Source: Rhodothermia bacterium
GTDB taxonomy: Bacteria > Bacteroidota > Rhodothermia > Rhodothermales > JABDKH01
Direction: 5' to 3'
DNA: 10,216 nt
Assembly: GCA_018679295.1 (NCBI GenBank)
Contig: JAHHLP010000216.1
Span: 1-10,216 of the forward strand
Shown: positions 1-6,861 of the stretch, in pieces
How the letters are laid out: every line of letters begins with the position of its first letter
Position numbering within the stretch: the stretch's first letter is position 1
The notes under the pieces: generated by a model
Told to the model about the DNA's origin: nothing
Seen by the model: only the letters and a program-made list of their open reading frames with translations
Database searches by the model: none
Made by a program: the position numbers and the translations under genes

Positions 1-36
1 GCATTCAAGAATGCAGCAGCGGGGGTGGGCACATGA
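1..36 (+). CDS. 3' end of an upstream gene (partial), overlapping batE by ATGA
   Basis: Frame 1 is open from the window edge and reads AFKNAAAGVGT before a TGA at 34-36. That stop overlaps the ATG of the next gene (33-35) in an ATGA arrangement, typical of translationally coupled operon genes. In Bacteroidota the gene before batE is commonly another Bat protein (BatD or BatC), so this may be its C-terminus. Eleven residues are far too few to identify the product, and the assignment rests only on the overlap and on general knowledge of Bat operons. Confidence 0.5.
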   Translation, partial: AFKNAAAGVGT

Positions 37-809
37 AGAAGGCTCCCTTTTGCTTCGGCCTGATTTTGCTTCTCTTATATGCCGTTCCGTTTTGTGCGGT
101 GGCGCACGCGGATGTGGAGGAGGCGGCAAGACTCTTTGACGAGGGCAATGCGAGCTATCGTGAAGGCAATTTTGATGATGCCCGAACCGCGTATGAGGCT
201 GTACTAAGTATGGGCTTCGAGAGTGCGGCCCTCTACCAGAACCTGGGCAACGCCTACTTCCGGCTTGACAGGCTCGGGCAAGCCATGCTCAACTATCAGA
301 GGGCCGCGAGACTCAGACCGGCGAACCCTGAAATCAGGCACAACATCCGGCTGGTCCAGACTCGATCCAGAGATCGGTTTTCCCAGGTACCCACGCCCGT
401 GCTAGCGCGATGGTGGAACGGCTTCATCGACGGGTTCGGCATGCGGACATTGTTTTGGATCGGCGCCATTTCGTGGCTGGCGGGAACGATATTGGCCGGA
501 TATCGCCTGTGGACTTCTGCGTCGGGGCCGTGGTCAAGGCGCGTCATTACGCTGCTATGCGCTACTGGCCTTTTTCTACTCGCGGGCGCTCTTGCCACGT
601 CCGCGGTCCGCAGCAACATCGCAGCCGGGGTCGTCGTCTCAGATCGCGTTGAGGTTCGCGATGAACCGGAAGGCGGATCTCGATCTGCCGTAGTCGTGCA
701 TGAGGCCTTGGTCATAGATATCCTTAAGGTAGAGGAAGGCTGGGCTGAAATCCGGCTTCCCAACGGTATTACCGGTTATGTACCCGAGGAAGCCGTCGCC
801 GCAGTCTGA
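33..809 (+). CDS. batE: BatE-like TPR/SH3 membrane protein
   Basis: This 258-residue protein has the layout of BatE-like proteins of the Bat (Bacteroides aerotolerance) operon. An N-terminal signal peptide (residues 1 to about 26: MKK, then a Leu-rich core ending near AHA) precedes tetratricopeptide repeats at about 28-95 (EGNASYREGNFDDARTAYEA, then YQNLGNAYFRLDRLGQA). Two hydrophobic segments at about 140-160 and 170-192 would anchor it in the inner membrane. A C-terminal bacterial SH3-like domain (about 197-258) includes VEVRDEP, a GWAEIRLPNG turn and GYVPEEAV. The role of Bat proteins is poorly defined: they have been linked to oxidative stress tolerance and envelope integrity. The ATG at 33 overlaps the preceding stop and is preceded by a G-rich GGGGGTGGG stretch that may serve as ribosome binding site. 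The family call is fairly secure; the exact function is not. Confidence 0.8.
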   Translation: MKKAPFCFGLILLLLYAVPFCAVAHADVEEAARLFDEGNASYREGNFDDARTAYEAVLSMGFESAALYQNLGNAYFRLDRLGQAMLNYQRAARLRPANPEIRHNIRLVQTRSRDRFSQVPTPVLARWWNGFIDGFGMRTLFWIGAISWLAGTILAGYRLWTSASGPWSRRVITLLCATGLFLLAGALATSAVRSNIAAGVVVSDRVEVRDEPEGGSRSAVVVHEALVIDILKVEEGWAEIRLPNGITGYVPEEAVAAV

Positions 810-901
810 AAGGTCGCCAATCGGGTCGTCGATACGTAAATTGACTCTTGACGACGGACCTGGTTGTTCGTCCGGACGCGACAGCACAACATCTCGTGTG
901 T

Positions 902-1684
902 ATGGAACCGGCAGTAATTGGCAAGAACCGCAGGACAGGGTGGATCGAGGTGATCTGCGGGTCAATGTTTAGCGGCAAGACGGAAGAGCTTATTCGCCGC
1001 ATGAAACGAGCCCGCTTTGCGCGCCAGAAGGTGGAGATCTACAAGCCGGCAATCGATTCGCGGTTCAGCAACGAGGAGGTCACTTCCCACGATGAGAACT
1101 CCATCCCCTCGGAGCCCGTGGATTCCGCGGGACAGATTCTGCTGATGGTGGGAAACGCGGACGTGGTCGGCATCGATGAGGCGCAGTTTTTTGACGGAGA
1201 CCTCGTTGAAGTGTGCCGAACACTTGCGGGCGACGGCAGGCGTGTCATTGTCGCGGGGCTTGACCAGGACTTCCTCGGGCAACCGTTCGAGCCAATCCCG
1301 CAGCTGATGTCGATCGCAGAGTATGTTACCAAGCTCCACGCCGTCTGCGTCATCTGCGGCTCACCCGCAAACCACTCGCAGCGCATCGTCGCCGACCGGA
1401 CGCGCGTGTTTGTAGGAGCTACCGATGCCTACGAGCCCCGCTGCCGCGACTGTTTCGATCCTGATCTCGGCATCCGTCCAACAAAACCGGCCGAACACGA
1501 GCCACAACCAGCGGCAGCGACCGACCCCTCCGTCGATGTACCGTCACCAGCCGAACCTGGCCAACCGACCGCGAGCACGATTTCGGACGGTAACGGATAC
1601 GATGCCCCGGCACAACCCGATGGCCACCCGGCGGACGGCAAAGCGGTCGCTCCCGGCGATCCGTCCTTGCCTCCTCCCCGATAG
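902..1684 (+). CDS. tdk: Thymidine kinase, type II (TK1-like), with long C-terminal tail
   Basis: ATP-dependent phosphorylation of thymidine to dTMP in the cytoplasmic salvage pathway. With the ATG at 902 the protein has 260 residues. The Walker A loop is GSMFSGKT (20-27), the catalytic Glu lies in DEAQFF (Glu93), and the structural zinc site is the cysteine quartet C149/C152 and C181/C184. The lid segment ANHSQRI and the thymidine-binding VGATDAYEPRC segment are also present. An in-frame TTG at 848 would add 18 residues, but the ATG gives the usual short lead before the WIEVICGSMF strand, so I prefer it; neither has a clear Shine-Dalgarno. The conserved enzyme ends near residue 190, as in ordinary bacterial Tdk proteins. 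About 70 further residues rich in Pro, Ala, Asp, Ser and Gly follow and look disordered. It stands alone between batE and dnaX. Confidence 0.95.
   Translation: MEPAVIGKNRRTGWIEVICGSMFSGKTEELIRRMKRARFARQKVEIYKPAIDSRFSNEEVTSHDENSIPSEPVDSAGQILLMVGNADVVGIDEAQFFDGDLVEVCRTLAGDGRRVIVAGLDQDFLGQPFEPIPQLMSIAEYVTKLHAVCVICGSPANHSQRIVADRTRVFVGATDAYEPRCRDCFDPDLGIRPTKPAEHEPQPAAATDPSVDVPSPAEPGQPTASTISDGNGYDAPAQPDGHPADGKAVAPGDPSLPPPR
1472..1681 (+). other. Low-complexity Pro/Ala/Asp-rich C-terminal tail of thymidine kinase
   Basis: Residues about 191-260 of the thymidine kinase are dominated by Pro, Ala, Asp, Gly, Ser and Thr, with almost no hydrophobic clusters, and end in SLPPPR. Type II thymidine kinases usually stop shortly after the last zinc cysteine pair. 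The tail remains in frame up to the TAG at 1682-1684. I see no recognised domain or clear repeat in it. Confidence 0.7.
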
Positions 1685-1746
1685 CGTCACCTTGGAGTCG
1701 TCGCCCGATCAGGCGGGGATCTTACCCCAAATCCACCGGTTCTGAG

Positions 1747-1775
1747 TTGCAGTAGATCTACCTGCCGACTATGTT
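1747..1775 (+). promoter_or_regulatory. Weak candidate promoter upstream of dnaX
   Basis: TTGCAG (1747-1752) and TATGTT (1770-1775) are separated by 17 bases, the standard spacing for a sigma-70-type promoter, and lie about 60 bases before the dnaX ATG. Only three and four of six bases match the E. coli consensus. TATGTTG also partly resembles the Bacteroidota TAnnTTTG box. The rest of the 152-base gap between tdk and dnaX shows no gene and no convincing terminator. Confidence 0.25.
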
Positions 1776-1836
1776 GCCTTTCCCATGGGCGTTGGCAAAA
1801 AATCACTCGACACACACCTGAAAACCAGCCCATCAC

Positions 1837-4044
1837 ATGTCGGACCAACGTTACCTGGTCGCGGCCCGCAAGTATCGCCCGCAACGATTTGACGATGTCG
1901 TCGCTCAGGAGCACGTTTGCGAAACGCTCAAGAACGCGATCGAGCGCGAACGTCTGGGGCATGCATATCTCTTCAGCGGCCCTCGTGGAGTCGGCAAGAC
2001 GACCGTTGCCAGGATTCTAGCCAAATCGATCAACTGCACGGCCCCGCTGGAGGACCGTGACGGAGCTGAACCTTGCCAGAAGTGCGACTCGTGCCTGTCG
2101 TTCGCTGAAGGCCGCAATCTCAACGTAATCGAGATTGACGCCGCGTCCAACAACAAGGTAGACGATGTGCGCGAGCTGCGTGACACGGTGCGCGTACCGC
2201 CGCAGGGAGGAGTCAAGAAAGTGTACATCATCGACGAGGTGCACATGTTGTCCACGTCGGCATTCAATGCCCTGCTGAAGACTCTTGAGGAGCCCCCGCC
2301 GTACGCCCTGTTTATCTTCGCGACTACTGAACCGAACAAGGTGCTCCCAACTATCCTGTCGCGATGCCAACGATTTGATTTCCGGCGCATCCCGGTCGCA
2401 GAGACGGCCGCTCGCATTCAAGAGATTGCCTCGGAGGAAAAGATCCAACTCGACGAGGGCTCCCTCTTGCTGATTGCCCAAAAAGGTGACGGCGCTCTGC
2501 GTGACGCCCTGTCCGTCTTCGACCAGGCGGTCGCCTTGTGCGGCTCAGAAGTTACTTATGAGGCGCTCGCAGATGCCTTGGGTGTCGTAGATGTAGAGCT
2601 CTATTTTGAAACCTCGCGCTGCATTCGCGATCGAGACACCGCTGGCGTCCTCCGGCTGGTCCAACGTATCGTCTTTGCGGGATTTGATCTCCAGGAGTTT
2701 CTGTCCGGGCTCGGTGAGCACTTCCGAAACCTTCTTGTAGCGCTCACGATGCCCGACACGGGCCTGATTGAGACCTCGGCAGCCATCAAGGAACGGTACA
2801 AGGACGAGTCGAACGCGTTTACACCCGCTACTCTTCTGCGACTGCTCTCGATTGCATCGGATAGTGAGACGTTGATACGGACGCGCGCTCAGCCCCGGCT
2901 TCAACTTGAACTCGGATTGCTGAAAATGGTCGGTGCAGCAGATACGATCGACCTGCGACAGGCGCTTGCAAAGATCGACGCGCTGAGCGAACGTTCAGCC
3001 TCAATAGAGGGACCACCGGCAACGGATGGGGATGGCTCTGCCGACGGAGGGCACGCCGAAACATCGAGCCCTGCTACAAAAGAGAAAAAGACACAATCCG
3101 GCAAGCGCCCACCACGGAGTGCCGGAAAGGAAACGAGCAACTCGGCTTCGCAGGTCCTGGCGGCCGCCGAGGCAGCCTCTACTCTCGCCACAGCACCGAC
3201 CGGTGGTCGTGTGAGCGATGTTGTAGATCCTGCAACGACCACCAGCAACGGTGATATCCCATCGGGGTCGAATTCCGATCCGGTGGATCATCCTACCCAG
3301 TCTGCCGATCGCTCCACCAAGTCCGCCGACACGTCAAACCCATTGAATACTTCAGAGGGTAACGTCGGCCAAAAGACTGCCACGGCGGAAGAGGTGGTCT
3401 CAGAGGACTCGGACGCTAGTGCAGAGCCGGATGCCGCCGCGGAAGGTACCTCGACGGAACAGATTGCCCCGCGGCCCGACCTGCAAGCACCTGCGCCAGA
3501 GAGCGAGCCTACACCGAAACGAGTACCTGACCTCTTTGGCCCTCCTGCACTCAGCCGCAGATCGAAGAATAACGGCGACTCAGCGGGTACCATTGAGGGT
3601 TCGGCGGCGCGATCAGCAGTCAGAGAAGAAGCTGCGCTGAACGCCCCAAATGGAAACGGCTCAGACGAGAATCAAGGCCCGGCGTCAGTGACAGACTGGT
3701 TGCCATTCGTGAAGGCGGTGAAGGCGGAGCGCATCCACGTAGGTTCACTCCTGCAACACACGGCCCCGTCCGCGCTTGAGGCATCGCACATGGTCATCGA
3801 CGTGCCTGACGACTTTCACAAGCGCCTTCTTGAGAATCAGCAGGATTTCCTGCTTCAGCACGCACGACGTCTGATCTCGGATTCGATCTCGACACTCCGC
3901 TTCGTGGTTCGCACAGCCGTACGGCCTCCGGAGGGAGAAACCGCCGAAGATTTTGACCCGTACGAGTACATGAAGGAAAAGCGGCAAAGCAACCCTGTCA
4001 TCCGGGCTATCTTTGACGAGTTCGGCGGCGAGTTGGTTTGGTAA
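1837..4044 (+). CDS. dnaX: DNA polymerase III subunit gamma/tau
   Basis: Clamp-loader ATPase subunit of the replicative polymerase. The 735-residue product begins with the conserved lead YLVAARKYRPQRFDDVVAQE. Visible motifs are Walker A GPRGVGKT (48-55), a zinc module formed by C67, C80, C83 and C86, Walker B VYIIDEVH (about 129-136), and the SRC motif (S175-R176-C177) carrying the arginine finger that senses ATP on the neighbouring subunit. The AAA+ lid and the collar domain (DNA_pol3_gamma3 type) run to about residue 385. A low-complexity linker of about 230 residues follows, then a C-terminal domain (about 618-735) starting VTDWLPFVKAVK. The ATG at 1837 is right next to the conserved start of the family. 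Neighbouring ybaB and recR downstream are the classical partners, so an operon is likely. No convincing programmed frameshift for a short gamma form is seen. Confidence 0.96.
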   Translation: MSDQRYLVAARKYRPQRFDDVVAQEHVCETLKNAIERERLGHAYLFSGPRGVGKTTVARILAKSINCTAPLEDRDGAEPCQKCDSCLSFAEGRNLNVIEIDAASNNKVDDVRELRDTVRVPPQGGVKKVYIIDEVHMLSTSAFNALLKTLEEPPPYALFIFATTEPNKVLPTILSRCQRFDFRRIPVAETAARIQEIASEEKIQLDEGSLLLIAQKGDGALRDALSVFDQAVALCGSEVTYEALADALGVVDVELYFETSRCIRDRDTAGVLRLVQRIVFAGFDLQEFLSGLGEHFRNLLVALTMPDTGLIETSAAIKERYKDESNAFTPATLLRLLSIASDSETLIRTRAQPRLQLELGLLKMVGAADTIDLRQALAKIDALSERSASIEGPPATDGDGSADGGHAETSSPATKEKKTQSGKRPPRSAGKETSNSASQVLAAAEAASTLATAPTGGRVSDVVDPATTTSNGDIPSGSNSDPVDHPTQSADRSTKSADTSNPLNTSEGNVGQKTATAEEVVSEDSDASAEPDAAAEGTSTEQIAPRPDLQAPAPESEPTPKRVPDLFGPPALSRRSKNNGDSAGTIEGSAARSAVREEAALNAPNGNGSDENQGPASVTDWLPFVKAVKAERIHVGSLLQHTAPSALEASHMVIDVPDDFHKRLLENQQDFLLQHARRLISDSISTLRFVVRTAVRPPEGETAEDFDPYEYMKEKRQSNPVIRAIFDEFGGELVW
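2998..3687 (+). other. Long low-complexity linker in DnaX
   Basis: Residues about 388-617 of DnaX are rich in Ser, Thr, Ala, Asp, Glu, Pro and Gly, with few hydrophobic residues. They join the collar domain to the C-terminal tau-like domain. The stretch includes the basic patch KEKKTQSGKRPPR and a segment with PTQSADRSTKSADTSN. Tau proteins normally have a variable flexible linker here, so the location is expected; about 230 residues is long. Confidence 0.75.
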
Positions 4045-4085
4045 CCGCCAGATAACAGATCGTAATCAATGAGGTACCCCTCCGC

Positions 4086-4424
4086 ATGACTGAAGGACTC
4101 AACATGGCTGACATGTTCGGCAAGATGATGGAGATGCAGCAGAAGATCTCGGCTGCGCAGGATGAGTTGGGTAAGAAGACCGTGACGGTCGAAGCCGGCG
4201 GGGGTATGGTACGCGTCACTGCCAACGGGCTTCAGCGCATCACAAGCATCAAGGTCGACCCCGACGCGGTGGATGATGAGGACATCGAGTTACTCGAAGA
4301 TCTCGTCGTTGCGGGCGTCAACAAGGCGCTTGAGGAAGCAGCGGCTATGGCGAAGGACGAGATGGGGCGCGCGGCGGGAGACATGCTTCCCCCGGGGTTT
4401 GACCTAAGCCAACTCGGCCTGTAA
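4086..4424 (+). CDS. ybaB: YbaB/EbfC family nucleoid-associated protein
   Basis: This small DNA-binding protein of 112 residues belongs to the YbaB/EbfC family, which forms tweezer-shaped dimers that coat the nucleoid. Recognisable features are the helical MADMFGKMMEMQQK lead, the VTVEAGGGMVRVTANGLQ beta-sheet signature, the conserved ITSIKVDPDAVD strand and the ELLEDLVVAGVNKALEEA helix; the tail FDLSQLGL is also typical. The ATG at 4086 has GAGGT 10 bases upstream. An internal ATG at 4104 would give the more usual beginning MADMFGKM, so the start is uncertain by six residues. It lies 41 bases after dnaX and 10 bases before recR, the conserved dnaX-ybaB-recR order, suggesting a shared transcript. 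Confidence 0.93.
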   Translation: MTEGLNMADMFGKMMEMQQKISAAQDELGKKTVTVEAGGGMVRVTANGLQRITSIKVDPDAVDDEDIELLEDLVVAGVNKALEEAAAMAKDEMGRAAGDMLPPGFDLSQLGL

Positions 4425-4434
4425 GGCAACCTCG

Positions 4435-5136
4435 ATGTCCTACACCTCCGAATCCGTCGAGAACCTCGTCGAGCAGCTGACCAAGCTCCCGACCATTGGC
4501 CGAAAGACCGCCCAGAGGTTGGCTGCGTACATCCTCAAGATGTCGCGAGTAGATGTTGTTCAGATTGCCGACGCTCTCGTAGCCGTCAAGGACAAGGTCA
4601 CCTTTTGCACCATCTGCTCCAATGTCACCGATCACGACCCTTGTCGCATCTGCAGTTCTCCAAAGCGCGACCATTCGATTGTCTGCGTGGTGGAAGAGAC
4701 GAGTGACGTCGTGGCGCTTGAACGCACAAACGAATTCCGTGGTGTCTACCATGTGCTGGGCGGCGCAATCTCTCCATTGGACGGTATCGGCCCGGAAGAT
4801 CTGCGAATCCGTGAGCTTATCGAACGAATCGCCAATGGAGACCCGGTAGCCGCGCCGAACGACGACAACGGAAGCCACGCAGCCTCGGCGAACGGCACCA
4901 CGGTTGCCGAACCTCACTCTTCCGACGCGCAGATAAAGGAGATCATCCTCGCAATGAACCCGAATGTGGAAGGTGACACAACGAGCTACTACATATCCCA
5001 GCTCGTGAAGCCCTTTGGTGTTCGCGTGACCCGCATCGCCCGCGGCCTGCCAATCGGCGGCGATCTGGAGTATGCCGATGAGGCCACACTCTCGCGGGCG
5101 CTCGAGGACAGACTGGTGGTCGACACCGACGCCTGA
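4435..5136 (+). CDS. recR: Recombination mediator RecR, with an extra Toprim insertion
   Basis: RecR works with RecO (and RecF) to load RecA on SSB-coated single-stranded gaps. The 233-residue protein shows the helix-hairpin-helix segment LTKLPTIGRKTAQRLA (about 15-30), the zinc finger C58/C61/C70/C73 (CTIC and CRIC pairs), the Toprim domain beginning IVCVVEE (83-88), and the conserved end RIARGLPIGGDLEYADEATL (200-219). RecR is usually near 200 residues. The excess is explained by a low-complexity stretch of about 30 residues at about 135-164, between the RELIERI helix and the IKEIILAMNPNVEG strand. All recognised motifs before and after it are intact, so the gene looks functional. It begins 10 bases after ybaB and ends 11 bases before the permease gene. 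Confidence 0.96.
   Translation: MSYTSESVENLVEQLTKLPTIGRKTAQRLAAYILKMSRVDVVQIADALVAVKDKVTFCTICSNVTDHDPCRICSSPKRDHSIVCVVEETSDVVALERTNEFRGVYHVLGGAISPLDGIGPEDLRIRELIERIANGDPVAAPNDDNGSHAASANGTTVAEPHSSDAQIKEIILAMNPNVEGDTTSYYISQLVKPFGVRVTRIARGLPIGGDLEYADEATLSRALEDRLVVDTDA
4834..4926 (+). other. Low-complexity insertion within the RecR Toprim domain
   Basis: Codons for residues about 134-164 of RecR encode Asn, Asp, Gly, Ala, Ser, His and Pro-rich sequence (GDPVAAPNDDNGSHAASANG and following). From recall of typical RecR proteins, the helix ending near ERI is followed within a few residues by the strand KEIILATNP. The extra segment keeps the reading frame and has the same compositional style as the Tdk tail and DnaX linker. 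Confidence 0.7.
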
Positions 5137-5147
5137 CCCGCCACAAC

Positions 5148-6824
5148 ATGCACTTCATCGGCCGCCGAACGACAATCGTACTGTTTGCCGCGGCCACGAC
5201 AATACTCGTCGCCTACGTTCTCTTTCCGGCGCTTCGGGTCTTCGTGGCGGGCCTTGATCCGGACGTCGTGAGCCGGGTGTTCTCTTCTTGGCGGTCGGCA
5301 AACGTCCGGGCGCTCTACAACTCGGTAGCAATTTCCATCTACTCGGTTCTGGGAGCCGGAGTAACCGGAACGACACTCGCCTACCTGTTTTATCGTTTCG
5401 ATTTCCCGTTCAGACGACTCCTGATGGGAGTTGCCGTACTTCCGCTGGCGCTTCCACCGCTCGTAGGCGTCCTCGCGTTTCTGTTTCTCTACGGGGAAAG
5501 CGGCATTCTTCCCCGAGCGCTTCAGTCCCTGTTTTCGATGGACCAGGTGCCGTTCTCTTTCGATGGGCTTTGGGCAGTTTGGCTGGTGCACGTCTACACG
5601 ATGTATGTGTATTTCTATCTATTCGTGGGCGGGGCACTGCGCGCAATTGACCGAAGTCTTCTCGAGGCATCCGCAGGACTTGGGGCAACTGGTTTCACAA
5701 CGTTCTTTCGGGTCATACTTCCGCTGCTTCGCCCATCGATCGTAGGAGCATCCTTGCTCGTCTTCATGGTATCGATGGCTTCTTTCACCGCTCCCCTGCT
5801 CTTCGCCGGCAACGACCACTTCCTCACACTTCAGATTTTTAATTACAAGACGAACGGCAATCTCGATCTATCAGCGTCTGTTTCGACAGTGCTGACCCTA
5901 ATCTGTCTGGCGTTTCTCGTTCTGATCGAATTCTACAATCGAAATAAGCACATCCGATCGGCTTCCAAGGGCGCGGGGGCACCGGCCCGGAAGGTGACGT
6001 CGGGAACAGGGCGCGCGATTCTGTTCCTGTTCGTATCGCTCGTGCTGATCCTCATCCTCCTGCCGATCGCGACAATCGTACTGATCTCGTTTGCCGCGGA
6101 AGGAAGTTGGACTCTGCAGGTGCTCCCCCAGCGTTTCACAATCGACAATTACCGAGACATGCTCTCTCAAGCCGACGTGCTGAAGCCGTTTCTCAACAGC
6201 TTGTCGATGGCAACGATAGCGACCGCTGCAAACGTCGTCTTCGGCGTCGCCGTGGCCCTCGTTATCGCAAAAGGAAAGGTGGTTGGGACATCGGTTCTTC
6301 GACTGTTGACAATTCTTCCCTTCGCCATCCCGGGGACTGTAATCGCGGTCAACCTGATTGTTGCTTTCAACCAGAGAAGCCCGCTCACTTTCGGTCAGAT
6401 AATGGTCGGCACTTTCTGGATACTTCCGCTCGCCTACTTCATCCGTAACATTCCGTTCATTGTCCGATCCGTCACGGCCGCCCTGGAAGGAGTGGATGAC
6501 AACCTCGCCGAGGCCTCGGCAGACCTTGGCGCCGGGTCCGGCACCACGTTTCGCCGCGTCTTGTTGCCGATCATCACGCCGGGTATTGTGGCCGGTACGC
6601 TACTGACATTCGTCGCGGCGGTGGGTGAGTTCGTCGCTTCGATAATGCTTTACGTTTACGGCAACCGCCCAATCAGCGTCGAGATTCTTGCCCAGCTCCG
6701 CCTCTACGAGTTTGGAACGGCAGCCGCTTACAGCGTTCTGCTAATGCTCGTCGTCCTCGTAGTAACGGCACTCGCCAGAGTCGCCAATCGCGGCGGAAGC
6801 CGTTATACGGAAGCCTTCATCTGA
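5148..6824 (+). CDS. ABC transporter permease with two fused permease domains (iron(III)-type)
   Basis: A 558-residue integral inner-membrane protein with two consecutive BPD_transp_1 (MetI-like) permease domains. The first spans about residues 1-270, the second about 290-558, joined by a polar linker near 271-295. Each half carries an EAA loop, the docking site for the ATPase: one starts at E173 (EASAGLGATGFTTFFRVILP), the other at E455 (EASADLGAGSGTTFRRVLLP). This duplicated layout is typical of Fe(III) permeases of the FbpB/SfuB type, but thiamine and 2-aminoethylphosphonate permeases are related, so the substrate is uncertain. Hydrophobic segments include about 10-33, 62-82, 95-116, 149-170, 203-220, 252-270, 299-322 and 531-550. 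It starts 11 bases after recR and may share its transcript. No ATPase or binding-protein gene is in the window. Confidence 0.88.
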   Translation: MHFIGRRTTIVLFAAATTILVAYVLFPALRVFVAGLDPDVVSRVFSSWRSANVRALYNSVAISIYSVLGAGVTGTTLAYLFYRFDFPFRRLLMGVAVLPLALPPLVGVLAFLFLYGESGILPRALQSLFSMDQVPFSFDGLWAVWLVHVYTMYVYFYLFVGGALRAIDRSLLEASAGLGATGFTTFFRVILPLLRPSIVGASLLVFMVSMASFTAPLLFAGNDHFLTLQIFNYKTNGNLDLSASVSTVLTLICLAFLVLIEFYNRNKHIRSASKGAGAPARKVTSGTGRAILFLFVSLVLILILLPIATIVLISFAAEGSWTLQVLPQRFTIDNYRDMLSQADVLKPFLNSLSMATIATAANVVFGVAVALVIAKGKVVGTSVLRLLTILPFAIPGTVIAVNLIVAFNQRSPLTFGQIMVGTFWILPLAYFIRNIPFIVRSVTAALEGVDDNLAEASADLGAGSGTTFRRVLLPIITPGIVAGTLLTFVAAVGEFVASIMLYVYGNRPISVEILAQLRLYEFGTAAAYSVLLMLVVLVVTALARVANRGGSRYTEAFI

Positions 6825-6861
6825 CTTCGGCCTCGGTCACACAACGTATATTGTCATTGCG

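Noticed and set aside
1702..1728. Short inverted repeats between tdk and dnaX (CGCC/GGCG and GGGG/CCCC)
   Set aside because: Stems are only 4 bp and no T-tract follows, so they do not support an intrinsic terminator.
1425..1745. Plus-strand open frame of 106 codons overlapping the thymidine kinase tail
   Set aside because: Its composition is just the shifted reading of the Pro/Ala-rich tail codons; no start signal or domain. The tdk frame is continuous with a clear enzyme core.
1905..2481. Long minus-strand open frames opposite dnaX
   Set aside because: They are shadows of a strongly conserved coding frame on the plus strand and show no recognisable protein family.
3079..3260. Possible programmed -1 frameshift in dnaX at GAGAAAAAG (about 3082-3090), which could give a short gamma form
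   Set aside because: The slip site is preceded by G rather than the A AAA AAG of E. coli, and the -1 frame stays open for about 55 codons before a stop, so no short gamma-like product is made. No stimulatory hairpin or upstream Shine-Dalgarno was seen.
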